NCBI GenBank assembly: GCA_030654695.1
Contig: JAURWY010000018.1
Span: forward strand, 1-64,000
Origin: Polaromonas sp.
Lineage (GTDB): Bacteria; Pseudomonadota; Gammaproteobacteria; Burkholderiales; Burkholderiaceae_C
Direction of reading: 5' to 3'
Length of the DNA: 64,000 bases
Shown: positions 8,036 through 17,706 of the stretch, piece by piece
Position numbering within the stretch: position 1 is the stretch's first letter
Layout of the letters: every line of letters begins with the position of its first letter
The notes under the pieces: generated by a model
Database searches by the model: none
Told to the model about the DNA's origin: nothing
The model's input: the letters and a program-made list of their open reading frames with translations, nothing else
Position numbers and translations under genes: made by a program

Positions 8036-10012
8036 TTGCCGCTGACACTGTCTGCGCTCCCCGCGCTGGCCACCTTGCTGGCGCGGCTAGATCCGAATGC
8101 CTCGCTGGCTGACCGGCATGTCTGGCTCATCGACCTGCTGCAGTGGGTGCGCGGCGACAGCCGTTCTGCGCCAGCCGCCGTAGCGCGTCTGCAGCAATTC
8201 ATGGTGGCCGTTGAAGCGCAGCCCGAAGTGCACAGCCGCTTGCAAGCTTGGTGGCGCACGCTGCTGCAAACCATCGATGTGACGCCCTTGCTGGCCGACT
8301 TTGGCTTTGCACCGCGCACCGCCTTCATCAGCGAGCTGACCGAGCGCATCCGGGGCAAGCTGCTGCCGGGGACGCCTGAAACCGTTGACGCGTCTGAGCT
8401 TTTTTCCCTGCTGACGCCGAGCCGCTTTGATGCGCAATGGTTGACACTGCTGGACGAGACGCAGATCGGCCAACTGACCGAGCTTTTGACCGAGCACTCC
8501 GACACCGATGAGTGGGGCTGGCAGCACAGCCTGCTGGACGCGCTGACGTATTGCACCGCACAAATCAGAGCCACCGGTTTTTCACCAGAACTGCGGCTGC
8601 GCATGAGTGATGAAGAAAAAAGAGCGCGACCCTTTCATGCCCTGCCAGCCGATGTCGAAGACCTGCGCCGGATCTTTTTTGACCCCCAGCGCAAAGCTGA
8701 CGAACTGCAAGAAGCGGTAGCGCGTTACCGCGAGCGCATGGAAGCTTGTCGACGCGCTATCAACAGCATTTACGCGCACCTTGACGAACACGGCATTTCG
8801 GTAGGCATGGTCTTCCGCCTGCGCCAGCTCAGAGCGCGATTTCTGCGTGTCCGCGAGCTGCTGGACTGCCTGCTCTCGCCCAAACCCGCCGCAGCGGCCG
8901 TCAAGCAATTGGCACGCATGGCACTGGTCGCCGAAGACCGCAAAAGCATTCGTGCACTGATCGCCGCCAACTCCACCTTGTTGGCCGCCAAGATGGCCGA
9001 GCGCAGCGCCGAAGCCGGCGAGCACTACATCACTCGCAACCGCGCCGACTACCGTGACATGTTGGGCAAAGCGCTGGGCGGCGGTGCTATCACGGCCATC
9101 ACCACCGCGCTGAAATTTGCCGTCATCGGGCTCGGCTTATCAGCGTTCTGGAGTGGCATGGGTGCCAGCCTGGTCTATGCGGGCAGCTTCGTCGTCATTC
9201 AGTTGCTGCACTTCACGCTGGCCACCAAGCAGCCCGCCATGACCGCCCCCGTCATGGCCGCCAAGCTCAAAGAACTCGGCACCAGCGATGCCATCGGTGC
9301 CTTCGTCGACGAAGTCACGCACTTGGTGCGGTCTCAATCCGCCTCGGTGCTCGGCAATGTGCTGATGGTCGTGCCCGGGGTCGTCCTCATCAATCTGCTA
9401 ATCCTGCTGATCAGCGGCCAACCGATGATCAGCCAAACCGAAGCGCAGCATGTATTGCTCAGCCTGAGCCTGCTGGGCCCGACCCTTGTATGGGCAGCCT
9501 TCACCGGCGGGCTGCTGTTTGTCGCCAGCCTGATGGCCGGCTGGGTTGAAAACTGGTTTGTATTGAACCGGCTGGAGTCGGCCATGCGCTACAACCCGCG
9601 CATCACAGCAACGCTGGGCGGCGACCGGGCTGGCCGCTGGGCCAGCTTTGTCCGCGACAACATCTCGGGCCTGGCGTCGAACGTGGCGCTCGGATTCATG
9701 CTCGGCATGATCCCGCCCATCACTGACTTTTTGGGCCTGCAACTCGATGTGCGCCACGTGACGCTGTCCGCTGGCCAACTGGCCGCAGCCGGGGCCTCGC
9801 TGGGCTTGGACGTGTGGCGACTGCCGGCCTTTTGGTGGTGCGTAGCCGCCATCCCGCTGATTGGCTTATTGAACTTGGGGGTGAGCTTTTATTGCGCCTT
9901 CAGATTGGCAGCACAAGCCCATAGCGTGGGCAGCGTCGACAGAAAGCGCATCCGTTCGGCCATCTGGCTGCGTCTGCGCCAACGCCCGAGCAGTTTTTTC
10001 ACCGCCAAATAA
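8036..10012 (+). CDS. 'Site-specific recombinase' family (Gcr-type) membrane protein
   Basis: The protein (about 658 aa) resembles the family Pfam calls SpecificRecomb. The N-terminal half is soluble and helical, with a coiled-coil-like stretch around ELQEAVARYRERMEACRRAI. The C-terminal half has about five or six hydrophobic segments (roughly residues 347-390, 437-460, 470-500, 545-575 and 605-635). I see no Tyr- or Ser-recombinase motif, so the family name is probably misleading and the function should be treated as unknown. The start is uncertain: TTG 10 bp after apaG is the first plausible in-frame codon. Its position between apaG and thiL suggests a housekeeping membrane role. Confidence 0.75.
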   Translation: MPLTLSALPALATLLARLDPNASLADRHVWLIDLLQWVRGDSRSAPAAVARLQQFMVAVEAQPEVHSRLQAWWRTLLQTIDVTPLLADFGFAPRTAFISELTERIRGKLLPGTPETVDASELFSLLTPSRFDAQWLTLLDETQIGQLTELLTEHSDTDEWGWQHSLLDALTYCTAQIRATGFSPELRLRMSDEEKRARPFHALPADVEDLRRIFFDPQRKADELQEAVARYRERMEACRRAINSIYAHLDEHGISVGMVFRLRQLRARFLRVRELLDCLLSPKPAAAAVKQLARMALVAEDRKSIRALIAANSTLLAAKMAERSAEAGEHYITRNRADYRDMLGKALGGGAITAITTALKFAVIGLGLSAFWSGMGASLVYAGSFVVIQLLHFTLATKQPAMTAPVMAAKLKELGTSDAIGAFVDEVTHLVRSQSASVLGNVLMVVPGVVLINLLILLISGQPMISQTEAQHVLLSLSLLGPTLVWAAFTGGLLFVASLMAGWVENWFVLNRLESAMRYNPRITATLGGDRAGRWASFVRDNISGLASNVALGFMLGMIPPITDFLGLQLDVRHVTLSAGQLAAAGASLGLDVWRLPAFWWCVAAIPLIGLLNLGVSFYCAFRLAAQAHSVGSVDRKRIRSAIWLRLRQRPSSFFTAK

Positions 10013-10049
10013 AACGGTGGCGACAGCGGCGGCGTTATGCTCATGCCCC

Positions 10050-11036
10050 ATGGGAGAGTTTGACCTGATTGAACGCTATTTCAAGCGACCCGCCAAGCGC
10101 GCGCTGCTGGGGATTGGTGACGACTGTGCCTTGCTGCAGCCACCAGACGGCACGCACATGGCGATCTCCAGCGACATGCTGGTGGAGGGCCGGCATTTTT
10201 TTGCCAACGTCGACCCCCGCACGCTGGGACACAAGGCACTGGCCGTCAACCTGAGTGACCTGGCCGCCTGCGGTGCCGAGCCGCTGGCCTTCACGCTGGC
10301 ACTCGCCCTGCCGCAGATCGATGAGGCTTGGCTGGCGGGCTTTTCACAAGGCCTGTTTGCGCTGGCGGACCAGCATGGCTGCGAGTTGATCGGCGGCGAC
10401 ACCACCCTCGGGCCGTTGAACATCTGCATCACGGTGTTTGGCAGCGTGCCGGCGCCCGCGGGTAAGAGTCAAGCCTTGCTGCGCAGTGGCGCACAGGCCG
10501 GCGACGATATCTATGTGAGCGGCCATCTGGGTGACGCGCGGCTGGCGCTGGAGGCCTTGCGCGGCAAGTTTGATCTGCCGCCTGCCCTGCTGCTAACGAC
10601 ACGGCAGCGGCTTGAAGAACCCAGCCCCCGCATCGCCCTCGGTATGGCGCTGCGCGGTCTGGCCAGCGCGGCGATGGACCTCAGCGACGGGCTGGTCGGT
10701 GATCTTCAACATCTTTTAAAAGCCTCCAAAGTCGGCGCAACGCTTTACACGGCCGCAGCGCTGGATAGGCTCGCCGCACGGACGCACGTCGACTGGGCCA
10801 ACGCCGGCATCAGCGACGACGCCGCGCTGACCTGCGTGCTGTCCGGCGGCGACGACTACGAGCTGCTCTTCACCGCGCCGCCTAGCGCAGCGGCAGCGCT
10901 GCAAGCCGCAGTGCTGCAAAGCGCCTCGCCGATCCACTGCATTGGCCGCATCAACGCGGGACCCGGCTTGCTGCTGCACGATAAAAACGGCCGCGAATTA
11001 CCCACACACTTCACCTCGTTTGACCACTTCTCATGA
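10050..11036 (+). CDS. thiL: Thiamine-monophosphate kinase
   Basis: Phosphorylates TMP to thiamine pyrophosphate. The 328-residue protein starts MGEFDLIERYF, matching family N-termini, followed by GIGDDCALL (metal-binding Asp pair), VNLSDLAACGAEP, LIGGDTT, MDLSDGL and SGGDDYELLFT. An upstream extension in the same frame is not conserved, so the ATG at MGEF is preferred. thiL followed by pgpA is a common betaproteobacterial pair. Confidence 0.96.
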   Translation: MGEFDLIERYFKRPAKRALLGIGDDCALLQPPDGTHMAISSDMLVEGRHFFANVDPRTLGHKALAVNLSDLAACGAEPLAFTLALALPQIDEAWLAGFSQGLFALADQHGCELIGGDTTLGPLNICITVFGSVPAPAGKSQALLRSGAQAGDDIYVSGHLGDARLALEALRGKFDLPPALLLTTRQRLEEPSPRIALGMALRGLASAAMDLSDGLVGDLQHLLKASKVGATLYTAAALDRLAARTHVDWANAGISDDAALTCVLSGGDDYELLFTAPPSAAAALQAAVLQSASPIHCIGRINAGPGLLLHDKNGRELPTHFTSFDHFS

Positions 11037-11055
11037 CACCCTTGATCGCCACGCC

Positions 11056-11580
11056 ATGATCCCTTCTGCAGACGCAGCCGCTATCTTGCGCCCCACAGCG
11101 CGCTTCATGCTGTCGCACCCGGCACACTTCATCGCGCTCGGTTTTGGCTCGGGCCTGAGCCCACGGGCACCCGGTACCGCCGGCACCCTGTGGGCCTGGC
11201 TGGCTTTTCTGGTTATGCAGCATTGGTTAACAACCACTCAACTGGGCTGGGTCATAGCGGTTTCGTTGCTGGTCGGTTGGTGGGCCTGCACCGTCACAGC
11301 GCAGCACATGAAGATGGCCGATTCAGGCCACATCGTGTGGGACGAAATAGCCGCCTTCTGGATCGTCTTGTGGCTGCTGCTGCCAGCGAGCTTCTTGGCT
11401 CAAATCGTCGCCTTTGCACTGTTCCGCGCCTTTGACGCCCTGAAGCCCGGCCCGATGGCTTGGGCCGACAAGCACTTCAAAGGCTTCGGCCTGCGTGGCG
11501 GCTTCGGGATCATGTTCGACGATGTACTGGCGGCTTTTTGCACCTTGCTGGTCTTGTCTTTTTGGAAGCAATGGTGGTGA
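11056..11580 (+). CDS. pgpA: Phosphatidylglycerophosphatase A
   Basis: Dephosphorylates PGP to phosphatidylglycerol at the inner membrane. The 174-residue protein shows GFGSGLSPRAPGTAGTL and VWDEIAAFW, both hallmarks of PgpA, then RAFDALKPGP and GGFGIMFDD near the C-terminus. Three to four hydrophobic segments are visible. It starts 19 bp after thiL and its end nearly abuts pncC. Confidence 0.95.
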   Translation: MIPSADAAAILRPTARFMLSHPAHFIALGFGSGLSPRAPGTAGTLWAWLAFLVMQHWLTTTQLGWVIAVSLLVGWWACTVTAQHMKMADSGHIVWDEIAAFWIVLWLLLPASFLAQIVAFALFRAFDALKPGPMAWADKHFKGFGLRGGFGIMFDDVLAAFCTLLVLSFWKQWW

Positions 11581-11588
11581 ATCAAGTC

Positions 11589-12068
11589 ATGCCAACACGC
11601 CACACCCTGACCCAGCAAGTCGCTGACTTGCTACAACAGAAAAAGCTGATGCTGGCCACCGCCGAAAGCTGCACCGGCGGCCTGATTGCAGCCGCCTGCA
11701 CCGACCTGGCTGGCTCCAGCGTCTGGTTTGAACGTGGCTTTGTGAGCTACTCCAACGCGGCCAAGACCGAGTTGCTGGGTGTCCCTGCCGACTTGATTGA
11801 GGCCCACGGTGCCGTCAGCGAGCCAGTCGTCCGCGCCATGGTCGAAGGCGCGTTGCGGCATTCACGCGCGCAAGTCGCCGTGGCCGTCACCGGTGTCGCC
11901 GGGCCGGGTGGCGGCAATCCCGGCAAACCGGTCGGAACCGTCTGGTTTGGCTGGGCCACCCCCGACGGCGTGGTCACCGACAAACGCTGCTTTGACGGCG
12001 ACCGCCAACACGTTCGCGAAGCCACCGTGCAACACGCGCTACTGCGCCTGAAACAGCTCTTGACTTGA
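11589..12068 (+). CDS. pncC: Nicotinamide-nucleotide amidohydrolase (CinA C-terminal domain)
   Basis: Deamidates NMN to NaMN in pyridine nucleotide salvage. The protein (about 159 aa) carries TAESCTGGLI, SSVWFERGFVSYSN, GAVSEPVV, VTGVAGPGGG and KPVGTVWFGW, which define the CinA C-terminal family; the N-terminal molybdopterin-like domain of full CinA is absent. An alternative ATG six codons upstream overlaps the pgpA stop. The ATG chosen has GGTGGTGA about 8 nt before it. Confidence 0.92.
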   Translation: MPTRHTLTQQVADLLQQKKLMLATAESCTGGLIAAACTDLAGSSVWFERGFVSYSNAAKTELLGVPADLIEAHGAVSEPVVRAMVEGALRHSRAQVAVAVTGVAGPGGGNPGKPVGTVWFGWATPDGVVTDKRCFDGDRQHVREATVQHALLRLKQLLT

Positions 12069-12220
12069 CGCCCGACCGGACCGGGCTGGCTCCGTACCTG
12101 GGTCAATAGATTGTCAAAAAGAACCCTTCTCAGGGGCGAACTCCGAAAAAACTCATGTAAGCTTCTTGACAGCCAAAAAACCAGTGGGCGGAAGTTCTGC
12201 CCCAAAACAAGGAGAGACCC
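12069..12220. other. Intergenic region before the transhydrogenase operon
   Basis: Contains GCCCG/CGGGC inverted arms right after pncC without a T-run, and GTCAA/TTGAC arms about 50 bp apart. The pntAA Shine-Dalgarno AAGGAGAG is at its right end. A promoter for pntAA is expected here, but I cannot place one firmly. Confidence 0.4.
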
Positions 12221-13336
12221 ATGCTGATTGGGGTACCTGCGGAGATCATGACAGGCGAGACACGAGTCGCCGTCACGCCGGAAACGGCCAAAAAACTCAA
12301 AGCCCAAGGCCACACCGTCCGCGTTCAATCGGGTGCCGGCTTAGCCGCCAGCGTTCCAGACGCTGCCTACGAAGCCGTCGGGGTCGAGATCACCGACGCC
12401 GCCGGCGCTTACGCCTGCGACATCGTGCTCAAGGTACGCTGCCCTTTGGACAGCGAGATGCCATTGGCGCGTTCTGGCGGTGTTATCACCGGCATGCTGA
12501 ACCCTTTTGACGCCAGCGGCCTGCAACGCCTAGCAACAGCCGGCCTGACGTCTTTTGCCCTCGAAGCCGCACCGCGCACCAGCCGGGCGCAAAGCATGGA
12601 CGTGCTGTCTTCGCAAGCCAACATCGCCGGCTACAAAGCAGTCATCATGGCGGCGGACCGCTACCAACGCTTTTTCCCCATGCTCATGACGGCGGCCGGC
12701 ACGGTCAAAGCCGCCCGCGTGGTGATTCTGGGTGTTGGCGTCGCCGGCCTGCAAGCGATTGCCACGGCCAAACGGCTCGGCGCGGTGATTGAAGCCAGTG
12801 ACGTGCGACCCAGCGTGAAAGAACAGGTCGAATCACTCGGCGGCAAGTTCATCGACGTGCCTTACGAAACCGACGAAGAGCGCGAAGCTGCTGTCGGCGT
12901 CGGCGGCTACGCCAAACCGATGCCGCCAAGCTGGCTGGCGCGGCAAAAAATCGAAGTCGCCAAGCGCGTTGCGCAGGCCGACATCGTCATCACCACCGCC
13001 TTGATTCCGGGCCGGGCCGCACCGGTGCTGGTCACCGAAGAGATGGTTCAGTCCATGAAACCGGGCAGCGTGATCGTTGACTTGGCCGCCCCGCAAGGCG
13101 GCAACTGCCCGCTGACCGAGCCCGGCCAGATTGTGGTCAAACATGGCGTGACCTTGATTGGCGAGACCAACGTGCCGGCCTTGGTGGCGGCAGATGCAAG
13201 CGCGCTCTATGCGCGCAACCTGCTGGACTTCCTCAAGTTGATCATCAACAAAGACGGGGCACTGACGATTGACCTCGAAGACGACATCGTTGCCGCCTGC
13301 CTGATGACGCGCAACGGCGAAGTCACTAAAAAATAA
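12221..13336 (+). CDS. pntAA: NAD(P) transhydrogenase subunit alpha part 1 (NAD-binding)
   Basis: The soluble NAD(H)-binding domain I of proton-translocating transhydrogenase. The 371-residue protein begins MLIGVPAE, has RVAVTP, the dinucleotide motif GVGVAGLQAI at about 171-180, and DVRPSVKEQVESLG. It ends before the membrane domain, as in organisms with a split α subunit such as Rhodospirillum. A strong AAGGAGAG precedes the ATG. It is the first gene of pntAA-pntAB-pntB. Confidence 0.97.
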   Translation: MLIGVPAEIMTGETRVAVTPETAKKLKAQGHTVRVQSGAGLAASVPDAAYEAVGVEITDAAGAYACDIVLKVRCPLDSEMPLARSGGVITGMLNPFDASGLQRLATAGLTSFALEAAPRTSRAQSMDVLSSQANIAGYKAVIMAADRYQRFFPMLMTAAGTVKAARVVILGVGVAGLQAIATAKRLGAVIEASDVRPSVKEQVESLGGKFIDVPYETDEEREAAVGVGGYAKPMPPSWLARQKIEVAKRVAQADIVITTALIPGRAAPVLVTEEMVQSMKPGSVIVDLAAPQGGNCPLTEPGQIVVKHGVTLIGETNVPALVAADASALYARNLLDFLKLIINKDGALTIDLEDDIVAACLMTRNGEVTKK

Positions 13337-13354
13337 AAGCAGAGGAACAAGACC

Positions 13355-13684
13355 ATGGAATTCGCCTCCCCCGGAATCATCAACCTGATTATTTTTGTGC
13401 TGGCTATTTATGTCGGCTACCACGTCGTCTGGACGGTCACGCCGGCCTTGCACACCCCTTTGATGGCGGTCACCAACGCTATCTCGGCGATCGTCATTGT
13501 GGGCGCCATGCTGGCCGCTGCCTTGACCGTCACCCCCCTCGGCAAAACCATGGGCGTGCTGGCCGTGGCGCTGGCCGCCGTGAATGTGTTCGGGGGCTTT
13601 TTGGTGACACGCCGCATGCTGGAAATGTTCAAGAAAAAAGAAAAGAAAGCTGCACCCGCAGCTGACGCAGGAGCCGCCAAATGA
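13355..13684 (+). CDS. pntAB: NAD(P) transhydrogenase subunit alpha part 2 (membrane)
   Basis: The 109-residue membrane subunit with three hydrophobic helices (about residues 8-27, 37-60 and 65-87) and the conserved stretch [27 protein letters not shown] (given only in part by most alignments). A basic, Lys- and Ala-rich tail follows. It overlaps pntB by 4 nt. An AGAGGAAC Shine-Dalgarno lies 8 nt before the ATG. Confidence 0.96.
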   Translation: MEFASPGIINLIIFVLAIYVGYHVVWTVTPALHTPLMAVTNAISAIVIVGAMLAAALTVTPLGKTMGVLAVALAAVNVFGGFLVTRRMLEMFKKKEKKAAPAADAGAAK

Positions 13685-15114
13685 GCATGAACCTCGTCAC
13701 CCTGCTGTATTTGCTGGCATCGGTCTGCTTTATTCAAGCGCTCAAAGGCCTGTCACACCCGACCACCTCGATCCGCGGCAATGCCTTCGGCATGGCCGGC
13801 ATGGCGATTGCCGTGCTGACCACCGCCGCGCTCATCGTCGAGCTCTCCAGCGGCGCGGCACAAGGCATGGTCTATGTGCTGGTCGCGCTGGTGGTGGGCG
13901 GTGCTGCAGGCACCATCATGGCCAAGCGCGTCGAGATGACCAAAATGCCCGAACTGGTGGCGTTCATGCACAGCATGATCGGACTGGCCGCGGTGTTTAT
14001 CGCCGTGGCTGCCATGGCCGAACCGGATGCGTTTGCCATCGTCGCCAAAGGCTTGGGCACCGCTGAAATTCCGGCGGGCAACCGCTTGGAGTTGTTCCTC
14101 GGTGCGGCGATTGGTGCCATCACCTTCAGCGGCTCAGTGATTGCTTTTGGCAAGCTCAGTGGCAAATACAAATTCCGTTTGTTCCAAGGCGCACCGGTGT
14201 CCTTCACAGGCCAGCACAAGTTGAACTTGGTGCTGGGTTTGGCGACCTTGGGCCTCGGTTTGGTCTTCACCTTCACCGGCAGCTGGAACGCGTTTTTTGC
14301 CATGCTCGCGCTGTCCTTCGTGCTGGGCGTGTTGATCATCATCCCAATTGGCGGCGCAGACATGCCGGTCGTGGTTTCGATGCTGAACAGCTACTCCGGC
14401 TGGGCTGCAGCCGGTATCGGTTTTTCGCTGAACAACGCCATGCTGATCGTCGCCGGCTCACTGGTCGGCTCGTCCGGCGCCATCCTCTCGTACATCATGT
14501 GCAAGGCGATGAACCGCTCGTTCTTCAATGTGATTCTGGGTGGCTTTGGCGGTGACGCCGGCACGGCCGTGGTGGGTTCCGCTGAGCAGCGCAACGTCAA
14601 GTCCGGCTCAGCCGACGACGCTGCCTTCATTTTGAGCAACGCCGAATCCGTCATCATCGTGCCCGGCTACGGCTTGGCCGTGGCCCGTGCGCAGCACTCT
14701 GTCAAGGAACTCGCGCAAAAGCTCACCGACCGCGGCATCAGCGTCAAGTACGCGATTCACCCGGTGGCCGGTCGCATGCCGGGTCACATGAATGTATTGC
14801 TGGCAGAAGCCGAAGTGCCTTACGACCAAGTGCACGAAATGGAAGACATCAACGCTGAATTTGGCCAAGCGGACGTCGCCATCATTCTGGGCGCCAACGA
14901 CGTGGTGAACCCTGCTGCCCACGTCAAAGGCAGCGCGATTTACGGCATGCCGATTCTCGAGGCCTACAAGGCCAAAACCGTGATCGTCAACAAGCGCTCG
15001 ATGGCGGCCGGTTACGCTGGCCTCGACAACGAGCTCTTTTACATGGACAAGACCATGATGGTGTTTGGCGATGCCAAGAAGATCATTGAGGACATGGGCA
15101 AGGCCATCGAATAA
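13681..15114 (+). CDS. pntB: NAD(P) transhydrogenase subunit beta
   Basis: Carries the remaining membrane helices and the NADP(H)-binding domain III. In the 477-residue protein about eight or nine hydrophobic segments are followed by a soluble part with [31 protein letters not shown] and [13 protein letters not shown], typical of PntB. The complex couples proton flow to NADPH formation. A terminator hairpin follows six bases after the stop, so the operon ends here. Confidence 0.97.
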   Translation: MSMNLVTLLYLLASVCFIQALKGLSHPTTSIRGNAFGMAGMAIAVLTTAALIVELSSGAAQGMVYVLVALVVGGAAGTIMAKRVEMTKMPELVAFMHSMIGLAAVFIAVAAMAEPDAFAIVAKGLGTAEIPAGNRLELFLGAAIGAITFSGSVIAFGKLSGKYKFRLFQGAPVSFTGQHKLNLVLGLATLGLGLVFTFTGSWNAFFAMLALSFVLGVLIIIPIGGADMPVVVSMLNSYSGWAAAGIGFSLNNAMLIVAGSLVGSSGAILSYIMCKAMNRSFFNVILGGFGGDAGTAVVGSAEQRNVKSGSADDAAFILSNAESVIIVPGYGLAVARAQHSVKELAQKLTDRGISVKYAIHPVAGRMPGHMNVLLAEAEVPYDQVHEMEDINAEFGQADVAIILGANDVVNPAAHVKGSAIYGMPILEAYKAKTVIVNKRSMAAGYAGLDNELFYMDKTMMVFGDAKKIIEDMGKAIE

Positions 15115-15119
15115 GACAA

Positions 15120-15143
15120 ACGGGCGGCACTACCGCCCGTTTT
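15120..15143 (+). terminator. Rho-independent terminator after pntB
   Basis: The arms ACGGGCGG and CCGCCCGT flank a 5-nt loop and are followed by TTTT. The stem is perfect over 8 bp. Confidence 0.85.
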
Positions 15144-15223
15144 CACGACCAGCAGAAAGCCCCGAAGAGGGCGTGCCCCGAGACTCGGAGCGCTGCACTT
15201 TGAGCATCAACGGAGGAGAAAAA

Positions 15224-16912
15224 ATGACAGCATTCGACACCGTTCGTCCTTGGCTAAAGGCTTACCCGGAAGGCGTTCCCGCCGACATCGACACCACCCA
15301 GTACGCCTCGTTGGTCGCGCTGATGGAAGAGAGCTTTGCCCACTACGCCGACCGCGTGGCTTACAGCTTCATGGGCCAAGATGTCACCTTCGGCCAAACC
15401 GACAAGCTGTCGCAATCTCTGGCTGCTTACCTGCAAAGCTTGGGCCTGACCCAGGGTGATCGCATCGCCATCATGATGCCGAACTGCCCGCAATACCCCG
15501 TGACCGTGGCGGCCATCTTGCGCGCCGGCTATGTGGTGGTCAACGTCAACCCGTTGTACACGCCGCGTGAACTTGAATATCAACTCAAAGACTCAGGCGC
15601 CAAGGCCATCGTCATCATCGAGAATTTCGCCAACACGCTGGAAGAATGCATCGCCAACACGCCGGTCAAGCAGGTGGTGCTGTGCGCCATGGGTGACCAG
15701 CTCGGTTTGTTGAAGGGCACGCTCGTCAACTGGGTGGTGCGCCATGTCAAAAAAATGGTGCCAGAGTTCAACTTGCCATCGGCCGTGCGCTTCAATGTCG
15801 CCATCGCGCAAGGTAGCCGGGCCAAGCTGGTGCCACCTCAATTGACGCCCGATGACGTGGCCGTGTTGCAGTACACCGGTGGCACCACCGGCATCTCTAA
15901 AGGCGCCGTGCTGTTGCACCGCAATGTCATCGCCAACCTGCTGCAGTCAGAAGCCTGGAACGCACCCGCTATGGCCAGTTTGCCGACCAACACGCAAGCC
16001 GTCTATGTGTGCGCCTTGCCGCTGTATCACATCTTCGCTTTCACGGTGAACATGATGCTGTGCCTGCGCACCGGCGCCAAAAATATCTTGATTCCGAATC
16101 CGCGCGACTTACCGGCGGTACTCAAAGAGTTGGCCAAGCACGAAGTGCATATTTTCCCTGCCGTCAACACACTGTTCAACGGCTTGGCCAACCACCCAGA
16201 CTTCAACTTGGTGGACTGGTCACATCTGAAAGTATCTTTGGGCGGCGGCATGGCTGTGCAGAGCGCCGTGGCCAAGCTGTGGCTCGATAAAACCGGCTGC
16301 CCGATCTGTGAAGGTTACGGCCTGTCGGAAACCTCGCCCTCCGCCAGCTGCAACCCGACCACCAGCCGCCACTTCACCGGCACCGTTGGCGTTCCGATTC
16401 CCGGCACATGGTTCAAACTGCTAGACGACGCCGGGCAGGAAGTGCCACTCGGTGAGCCCGGCGAAATCGCCATCAAGGGCCCGCAAGTCATGGCCGGTTA
16501 TTGGCAGCGTCCGGATGAAACAGCCAAGGTCATGACCGCTGACGGTTACTTCAAATCGGGCGACATCGGCATCGTCGATAAAAATGGTTTTTTCAAGATC
16601 ATCGACCGCAAAAAAGACATGATTCTCGTCAGTGGTTTCAACGTCTATCCGAACGAGATCGAAGACGTGTTGAGCGAGCTGCATGGCGTGCTTGAATGCG
16701 CCTGCATCGGCATGCCCGACGAGAAAACCAGCGAAGCCGTCAAGCTGGTGATCGTCAAACGCCATCCCGAATTGACGGAAGCCCAAGTGCGCGATTTCTG
16801 TAAAGCCAACCTCGCCGGCTACAAGCTGCCGAAAGTGATCGAGTTCAGGACTGAGCTGCCGAAGACGCCCGTCGGAAAAATTCTGCGCCGCGAATTACGC
16901 GGCCAAAAATGA
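15224..16912 (+). CDS. fadD: Long-chain fatty acid--CoA ligase (AMP-binding)
   Basis: Activates fatty acids to acyl-CoA through an acyl-adenylate. The 562-residue protein shows the ATP loop YTGGTTGISKGA, the adenylate motif GYGLSETSP, GYWQRPDET, SGDIGIVD and the hinge DRKKDMILVSGFNVYP, then the late Lys in KTPVGKILRR. It belongs to the FadD-like group by its DRKKDMI and FNVYPNEIE signatures. GGAGGAG lies 5 nt upstream of the ATG. It is 80 bp from the pntB terminator, so it starts a new unit with the nucleosidase gene. Confidence 0.93.
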   Translation: MTAFDTVRPWLKAYPEGVPADIDTTQYASLVALMEESFAHYADRVAYSFMGQDVTFGQTDKLSQSLAAYLQSLGLTQGDRIAIMMPNCPQYPVTVAAILRAGYVVVNVNPLYTPRELEYQLKDSGAKAIVIIENFANTLEECIANTPVKQVVLCAMGDQLGLLKGTLVNWVVRHVKKMVPEFNLPSAVRFNVAIAQGSRAKLVPPQLTPDDVAVLQYTGGTTGISKGAVLLHRNVIANLLQSEAWNAPAMASLPTNTQAVYVCALPLYHIFAFTVNMMLCLRTGAKNILIPNPRDLPAVLKELAKHEVHIFPAVNTLFNGLANHPDFNLVDWSHLKVSLGGGMAVQSAVAKLWLDKTGCPICEGYGLSETSPSASCNPTTSRHFTGTVGVPIPGTWFKLLDDAGQEVPLGEPGEIAIKGPQVMAGYWQRPDETAKVMTADGYFKSGDIGIVDKNGFFKIIDRKKDMILVSGFNVYPNEIEDVLSELHGVLECACIGMPDEKTSEAVKLVIVKRHPELTEAQVRDFCKANLAGYKLPKVIEFRTELPKTPVGKILRRELRGQK

Positions 16913-17685
16913 ACGCCGCAACCCGACCTTCGCTAACCGCCATCTTGAGCGCATTGCCAGAAGAACAACAAGGTCTGCTCGAACAACTTGTGGGTGCGCA
17001 AAAACAGACTGTGGCCGGTCGTGATTTTTGGCTTGGACAGTTGCATGGTCAGCCGGTGGCACTGGGTCTTTCCCGCATTGGCAAGGTCTCCGCGACCTTG
17101 ACCGCAGCCGTTTTGATCGGCCACTTTGGTGTCAGCCGGATGCTCTTCACCGGTGTGGCCGGCGGCTTGGCGCAGGGCGTGAAGGTGGGTGACGTGGTGG
17201 TAGCGCACGACTTCATTCAGCACGACCTCGACGTGTCGCCCCTGTTTCCGCGCTACGAAGTGCCGCTGTATGGCCGCTCCCGTTTTCCCTGTGATCCCAG
17301 CCTCACGGCCTTGCTGGCGTTGGCGGCCGGCCGTGCGCTGACGACAGCGCCAGACACAACATCACCGATCGTGGCTGGGGCACAAGTGCATCTAGGGCTG
17401 ATCGCCAGCGGCGATCGTTTTGTCTCCAGCGCCGACGAATCCAGTCGTTTGCAAGCAGCCCTGGAAGGCGCTGGGCACGCCGCTCTAGCGGTCGAAATGG
17501 AAGGGGCTGCCGTGGCCCAAGTGTGCGCTGACTATGGCGTGGCGTTTGCGGCCATGCGGACCATATCGGACCGCGCCGATAACTCGGCGCACATCGACTT
17601 TTCTACATTTGTGGCCGAGGTGGCGAGCCTTTATGCGCAGCGCATCATGGGTGAACTGCTGCAGTCACTGCCTGCGCCCACCTGA
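16909..17685 (+). CDS. mtnN: 5'-methylthioadenosine/S-adenosylhomocysteine nucleosidase
   Basis: Cleaves MTA and SAH in the methionine/SAM cycle. The 258-residue protein of the PNP/UDP family shows LSRIGKVSATLTAA, FTGVAGGL, the VEMEGAAVAQV ribose-binding motif and RTISDRAD with the catalytic Asp. It overlaps the fadD-like gene by 4 nt. Substrate could also be a related nucleoside, but the VEMEG and SDRAD motifs favour MTA/SAH. Confidence 0.88.
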   Translation: MNAATRPSLTAILSALPEEQQGLLEQLVGAQKQTVAGRDFWLGQLHGQPVALGLSRIGKVSATLTAAVLIGHFGVSRMLFTGVAGGLAQGVKVGDVVVAHDFIQHDLDVSPLFPRYEVPLYGRSRFPCDPSLTALLALAAGRALTTAPDTTSPIVAGAQVHLGLIASGDRFVSSADESSRLQAALEGAGHAALAVEMEGAAVAQVCADYGVAFAAMRTISDRADNSAHIDFSTFVAEVASLYAQRIMGELLQSLPAPT

Positions 17686-17706
17686 CACAACAGCGGCCGC
17701 GTCTGC

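Noticed and set aside
7594..8604. 336-codon minus-strand open frame over apaG and the membrane protein gene
   Set aside because: Covers two plus-strand genes; Ser/Arg-rich shadow composition.
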